From contig NZ_JAHXYR010000010.1 in assembly GCF_019969845.1 (NCBI RefSeq), positions 248,001 through 312,000 of the forward strand: 64,000 bases of DNA. Reading direction: 5' to 3'. How positions within the stretch are numbered: position 1 is the stretch's first letter; every line of letters starts with the position of its first letter. The notes beneath the pieces are model-generated. The model was given only the letters and a program-made list of their open reading frames with translations, was not told the origin of the DNA and searched no databases. The translations under genes were made by a program, and so were the position numbers. Of this stretch, positions 60,991 through 64,000 are shown one piece after another. This DNA comes from Sphingobacterium sp. GVS05A (GTDB lineage: Bacteria > Bacteroidota > Bacteroidia > Sphingobacteriales > Sphingobacteriaceae).

Positions 60991-61021
60991 ATCTGATCAA
61001 TTATTTCTGGTTAATCAACTA

Positions 61022-61777
61022 TTATCTTGTGGTATAACCGCCGTTGGCAAAAATAGTTTGCCCGGTGATCCACCAACCGTCCGTTACCAAGAATTCTACC
61101 AAAGGAGCGATATCTTTGATATCTGTCAGTCCGCCCAGCGCAGAAGCTGATTTGTGATAGGCTACCGCATCATCACTCTCCTGTCCGTAAAAGAAAGGCG
61201 TATCCATCGGCCCCGGAGCTACTGCCGTCACGGAGATGCCTCTGTTTCCGAATTCTTTCGAGGCCGCCCTTGTAAAATGCTCTACCGGTGCCTTAGCTCC
61301 AGCATATGTTGAATACAATCCGGTATAGGCAGCCAGCAAGGAAGTCACAATCGTACAGATTTTACCGTGATCGTTTACTTTTTTACCAGCTTCCTGCAGG
61401 AAGAAATAAGCCGATTTTGAATTGATTCCGAACATGGTATCATATTCTGCCTCTGTCGTTTCGACAAATGGCTTTTTCAAAACCATACCCACGGTGTTGA
61501 TAGCGATATCAATTCCACCGAAAGTCTTTATGGTTTCATCAAAAAACTTAGTGATATTATCTACCTGAGTCAGGTCTCCCTGAAATAAAAATGCTTCAGC
61601 ACCTAAGGCCTTTACCTCAGCCAATGTTTTTTCACTTTCTGCTTTTGAGCTTTCACTATTAAAATGAATAGCCAGCTTTGCTCCTTTTGCCGCAAAATCT
61701 CTGCTTAATAAACCGCCAAGGTTTTTTCCACCTCCGGCAATCAGGACTACTTTCCCTTTTAAATCGTTGTGTGCCAT
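61022..61777 (-). CDS. Short-chain dehydrogenase/reductase (SDR)
   Basis: Classical SDR of 251 aa. Cofactor motif VVLIAGGGKNLGGLLSRDFAAKGAKLAIHF (a GxxxGxG variant), the NAG-like motif INTVGMV, catalytic Ser in TSLLAAYTG and Tyr-Lys in YSTYAGAK, followed by the PGPMDTPFF loop. The C-terminal GGYTTR and GQTIFANGG are typical. The charged HFNSES after the second strand hints at NADP use, inferred. Substrate unknown. It is downstream of a TetR gene, and a 28-bp palindrome before it is the likely operator. Confidence 0.93.
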   Translation of the reverse strand: MAHNDLKGKVVLIAGGGKNLGGLLSRDFAAKGAKLAIHFNSESSKAESEKTLAEVKALGAEAFLFQGDLTQVDNITKFFDETIKTFGGIDIAINTVGMVLKKPFVETTEAEYDTMFGINSKSAYFFLQEAGKKVNDHGKICTIVTSLLAAYTGLYSTYAGAKAPVEHFTRAASKEFGNRGISVTAVAPGPMDTPFFYGQESDDAVAYHKSASALGGLTDIKDIAPLVEFLVTDGWWITGQTIFANGGYTTR

Positions 61778-61806
61778 AATCTTTTTTCTTTTATAATTAA
61801 AGCTAC

Positions 61807-61834
61807 AAAAACTGACGGAATATTCCGTCAGTTT
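61807..61834. promoter_or_regulatory. Perfect 28-bp palindrome, TetR-type operator
   Basis: Arms AAAACTGACGGAAT and ATTCCGTCAGTTTT are exact inverses with no gap. It lies between the TetR stop (61850) and the SDR start (61777), over the region expected for the SDR promoter's -33 to -7 spacer (a TAGCTTTA -7-like element lies at 61798-61805). The site size and symmetry fit TetR-family binding. Confidence 0.75.
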
Positions 61835-61849
61835 TAATCAAAAAAAATT

Positions 61850-62404
61850 TTATGCCTTTATGGAGTCCCAGCACATTTGTAAAAACAGCGCTATTGTAGC
61901 ATCATCGATGTCCATCTTTTCATCTATGGCCCACAAGAGCCATCCGTTAATCGTACTAAAGGTAAATAACCTCAGGCGTCTTGCGGTTAACGGTTTGAAC
62001 AAATTCTGCTCCAGGCCCATCGCATACAATTCGTCAAATTTCAGAAAGTCCATCATGGCGACTTCATGGATCTCTTTTGTTAAGATCGGTGATGCTGCAA
62101 ATTGATAAGAAAACTGGAACTCCAGGGGGTGCTCAAGAAAATAACGAATCACCCTTTCCCAAAGAAAATCAAATTGGCTACGGAGACTACCCTGTTGTGT
62201 ATAATTGTGGAAAATATACGCAGACTCCTCGGATTTCTGCGTTATCCAGATTTGCTGTACGATCTCCTCCTTACTAGCAAAGTAACGGTATACCGTACCG
62301 ATGCCTACCTTTGCTTCAGCAGCTATCTGCGCAATGGTCACCGCATGCAGCCCCTGTGTGACAAAGAGCTTTAAGCCCGCTTTTAATATTTGTTCTCTTT
62401 TCAA
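61850..62404 (-). CDS. TetR-family transcriptional repressor
   Basis: A 184-aa regulator. The N-terminal helix-turn-helix (about 4-50) reads ILKAGLKLFVTQGLHAVTIAQIAAEAKVGIGTVYRYFASKEEIVQ. The C-terminal ligand-binding part is helical with no recognised subfamily. It is encoded upstream of the SDR gene on the same strand; the perfect palindrome between them is its probable operator, so the SDR is likely induced by a ligand of the repressor. A TAAATTTG -7-like element lies at 62424-62431, without a well-spaced -33. Confidence 0.92.
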   Translation of the reverse strand: MKREQILKAGLKLFVTQGLHAVTIAQIAAEAKVGIGTVYRYFASKEEIVQQIWITQKSEESAYIFHNYTQQGSLRSQFDFLWERVIRYFLEHPLEFQFSYQFAASPILTKEIHEVAMMDFLKFDELYAMGLEQNLFKPLTARRLRLFTFSTINGWLLWAIDEKMDIDDATIALFLQMCWDSIKA

Positions 62405-62604
62405 ATTAAACTAAATAATGTCGCAAATTTAACAAAATATCTTCTGAATAAACTATTACAACATATTTTATGAGGTATATTCTCGAACTAGGGGCAGCCC
62501 ACTGCCGCTTCCGTAAACCGAAAAATATTCACGTATTCCTATGTCTCTAAAGGCAGAAATATTATCTTTAAGACTCAAAGCACATTAGACGATTAAAATA
62601 AAAA

Positions 62605-62955
62605 ATGACAGACAACAAAGACATTATCTCCATGGCGGAAGTTCAGATCAGAAGCTTTATCGAATCCAAAAGACCACAGGATGCAGAGGTGCGAAAGAAG
62701 TTGGATTTTGGATACAGCTGGGATGGACAGACTGCCTTATTGTTTGAGATACGCCCGCAATGGAATAATCCAGCCAACATACTACATATCGAATTTGCGA
62801 AAATAAAATATGTAAAATCTAGCAAGCAATGGAAGCTTTATTGGCGACGAGCCTCCAGTAAATGGGAGGCTTACGAAGCTATACCATCAAGTGATCATCT
62901 GCAGGAGCTGCTGACTGAGATCAGCCATGATGGTTATGGCTGTTTTTTCGGATAA
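62605..62955 (+). CDS. DUF3024-family protein, 116 aa
   Basis: Small cytoplasmic protein. DUF3024 features are the N-terminal IRSFIESKRPQDAEVRKKLDFGYSWDGQTALLFEIRPQW and the aromatic core HIEFAKIKYVKSSKQWKLYWRRASSKWEAY, corresponding to the family's KxRY...W.LYW..RNGRW.RY pattern. The C-terminal HDGYGCFFG is typical. Function unknown. A 75-bp near-copy of its centre lies at 53160-53234. Closed by a two-way terminator. Confidence 0.85.
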   Translation: MTDNKDIISMAEVQIRSFIESKRPQDAEVRKKLDFGYSWDGQTALLFEIRPQWNNPANILHIEFAKIKYVKSSKQWKLYWRRASSKWEAYEAIPSSDHLQELLTEISHDGYGCFFG

Positions 62956-62965
62956 AAAACATAAC

Positions 62966-63004
62966 AAAAAAGTCGCCTATATCGACGATATGGGCCACTT
63001 TTTT
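62966..63004. terminator. Bidirectional terminator between convergent genes
   Basis: AAAAAAGT...CGATATGGGC CACTTTTTT: arms at 62966-62983 and 62986-63004 pair apart from two mismatches, with A runs on one side and T runs on the other. It serves both the DUF3024 gene and the LytTR membrane protein gene. Confidence 0.8.
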
Positions 63005-63038
63005 ACAAGAATTGTAAATAAAAGGCGTTTGAAGCACT

Positions 63039-63992
63039 TTATTTCATTTCAAACCAGCGCTTAAAATCAGCGGCATCCTGACGGCTGACAAATATATCCT
63101 CCCGCTGCTCAAAATCAGGTTTCAGTTCAATCCTTATTACACCATTGTCTAAAGGCTGGTATCCCTTGATGATACCCCGATTGACTATATAACGCCTGTA
63201 CATCAGATAGTATTGATTATGGTCGAGTACTTTCATCAACGTGTCGAGGCTATAGTTGTGTGTATACTCCTTGCTACTCGTTAAGGTCAGAAGCTTTTTG
63301 TCGTCGGCTGAGCTTTTGATAAATGCAATGCCGTTAAGTGGGACATAGTTATCTTCATAGCCATATTTTACCCTAAGACAAGGTGCAAGCATGACCGTAT
63401 CGGACACATCTTCCATCCGCCCGTCTTCCAACTTCACTTGCAGCTCCTCATATTCAATGAGCAACTCCTTGAGTTCAGTCTTTTCTATTTCTGCCTCTAC
63501 ATATTGATCTTTCACGAACTTGGCAAACCGGATGACGTATACCAGCAAGAATAACAGGTTCAATATGAATATAAACAAAAATACAAACCTGAATTCGTTG
63601 CGGATATATGGACCTATAGCATCCATTCCCTTTGAGGTTAACGGTAAAAATACCAACAGCACAAAGATCGTTGTGAGCAGGGCAGGCAACAGTAAGCCGT
63701 AGATAATCTGCCCGATCAGACGTGGCTTAAAATCTGTCAGCCAGGATAGCTTCTTGTCCATGAATCTATTAAATACATGCGCTGCATATAACACGCACAA
63801 AGTAATAAGTGAGGAAAGAAACCAATAGAGATAAAATCTTGGTTCTGAATAGCGCTCATCAAAGACCAGAAATTTGCTGGGCGAGCAGAAGAAGTTACCG
63901 ATCAGAATAGCCAAAAATAATTGAAGTCTGATCGAAAAGTAGTTAACTTGAATCTCCGAATGGAATCTCTCAATTAGTTTCTTTGTTTGCAT
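63039..63992 (-). CDS. Membrane-bound LytTR-domain regulator
   Basis: A 317-aa protein with four N-terminal helices (about 22-38, 52-72, 90-112 and 130-150), a coiled-coil stretch (about 155-190, FVKDQYVEAEIEKTELKELLIEYEELQVKLE), and a C-terminal LytTR DNA-binding domain (about 225-317, FIKSSADDKKLLTLTSSKEYTHNYSLDTLMKVL and YYLMYRRYIVNRGIIKGY). There is no receiver domain. Transcription factors anchored in the membrane in this way occur in Bacteroidota; the stimulus is unknown. The start codon is 8 bp from the window edge, so the promoter is not visible. Confidence 0.9.
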   Translation of the reverse strand: MQTKKLIERFHSEIQVNYFSIRLQLFLAILIGNFFCSPSKFLVFDERYSEPRFYLYWFLSSLITLCVLYAAHVFNRFMDKKLSWLTDFKPRLIGQIIYGLLLPALLTTIFVLLVFLPLTSKGMDAIGPYIRNEFRFVFLFIFILNLLFLLVYVIRFAKFVKDQYVEAEIEKTELKELLIEYEELQVKLEDGRMEDVSDTVMLAPCLRVKYGYEDNYVPLNGIAFIKSSADDKKLLTLTSSKEYTHNYSLDTLMKVLDHNQYYLMYRRYIVNRGIIKGYQPLDNGVIRIELKPDFEQREDIFVSRQDAADFKRWFEMK

Positions 63993-64000
63993 GAAGTTGT

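Overview
The window reads as chromosome of a member of the Bacteroidota, most likely a Sphingobacteriaceae (Sphingobacterium-like) species. The basis is protein content: two SusC/SusD pairs, an ECF sigma/FecR pair feeding a SusC that carries an STN signalling domain, LytTR regulators, and RND pumps with typical Bacteroidota sequences. Most starts lack a Shine-Dalgarno sequence, and several upstream regions carry the Bacteroidota promoter form TTG-N18-21-TANNTTTG. No rRNA, tRNA, CRISPR array, phage or intact insertion sequence was seen. Species identity is inference.

Layout. 1-2.6 kb: small envelope proteins and an Hsp20 gene with a long leader. 2.8-5.7 kb: an ABC export operon (NEW3-domain protein, ATPase, ABC-2 permease). 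5.7-13.3 kb: a heavy-metal efflux cluster (response regulator, sensor kinase, outer-membrane factor, adaptor, HME-type RND pump). 13.5-15.1 kb: DinB, DoxX and PepSY-like proteins. 15.2-20.9 kb: a second tripartite RND operon of the drug-efflux (HAE1) type. 21-25.5 kb: hypothetical membrane or lipoproteins, a leucine-rich-repeat protein and gene debris.

25.7-38.0 kb is a first polysaccharide/glycoconjugate utilisation locus: ECF sigma factor, FecR, STN-SusC, SusD, a Big2-like lipoprotein, a LacI-type regulator with two tandem palindromic sites, a metzincin-like lipoprotein with a beta/gamma-crystallin-like tail, and a GH29 alpha-L-fucosidase. A broken GH26-like fragment follows. 38.7-42.7 kb: a TonB receptor with a LytS/LytR pair. 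42.9-53.0 kb is a second SusCD locus run by an AraC regulator. It encodes a fasciclin-like protein, a DUF5007-like lipoprotein and a gluzincin-like protease lipoprotein; the first and last share a C-terminal DUF4859-type domain. 53.2-58.0 kb: a siderophore locus (PchR-like regulator, TonB receptor, PepSY membrane protein).

58.1-60.9 kb holds the most interesting system. A soluble protein closely resembling the algal LCIB/LCIC beta-carbonic-anhydrase family is encoded directly next to a bestrophin-type anion channel, a two-pore-helix K+-type channel and a DoxX-like membrane protein, all on one strand and tightly spaced. LCIB and bestrophin-like channels work together in the Chlamydomonas CO2-concentrating mechanism, so a bacterial bicarbonate/CO2 handling module is a reasonable, untested hypothesis. 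The window closes with a TetR/SDR pair around a perfect 28-bp palindrome, a DUF3024 gene of which a 75-bp near-copy lies 9.6 kb away, and a membrane-bound LytTR regulator.
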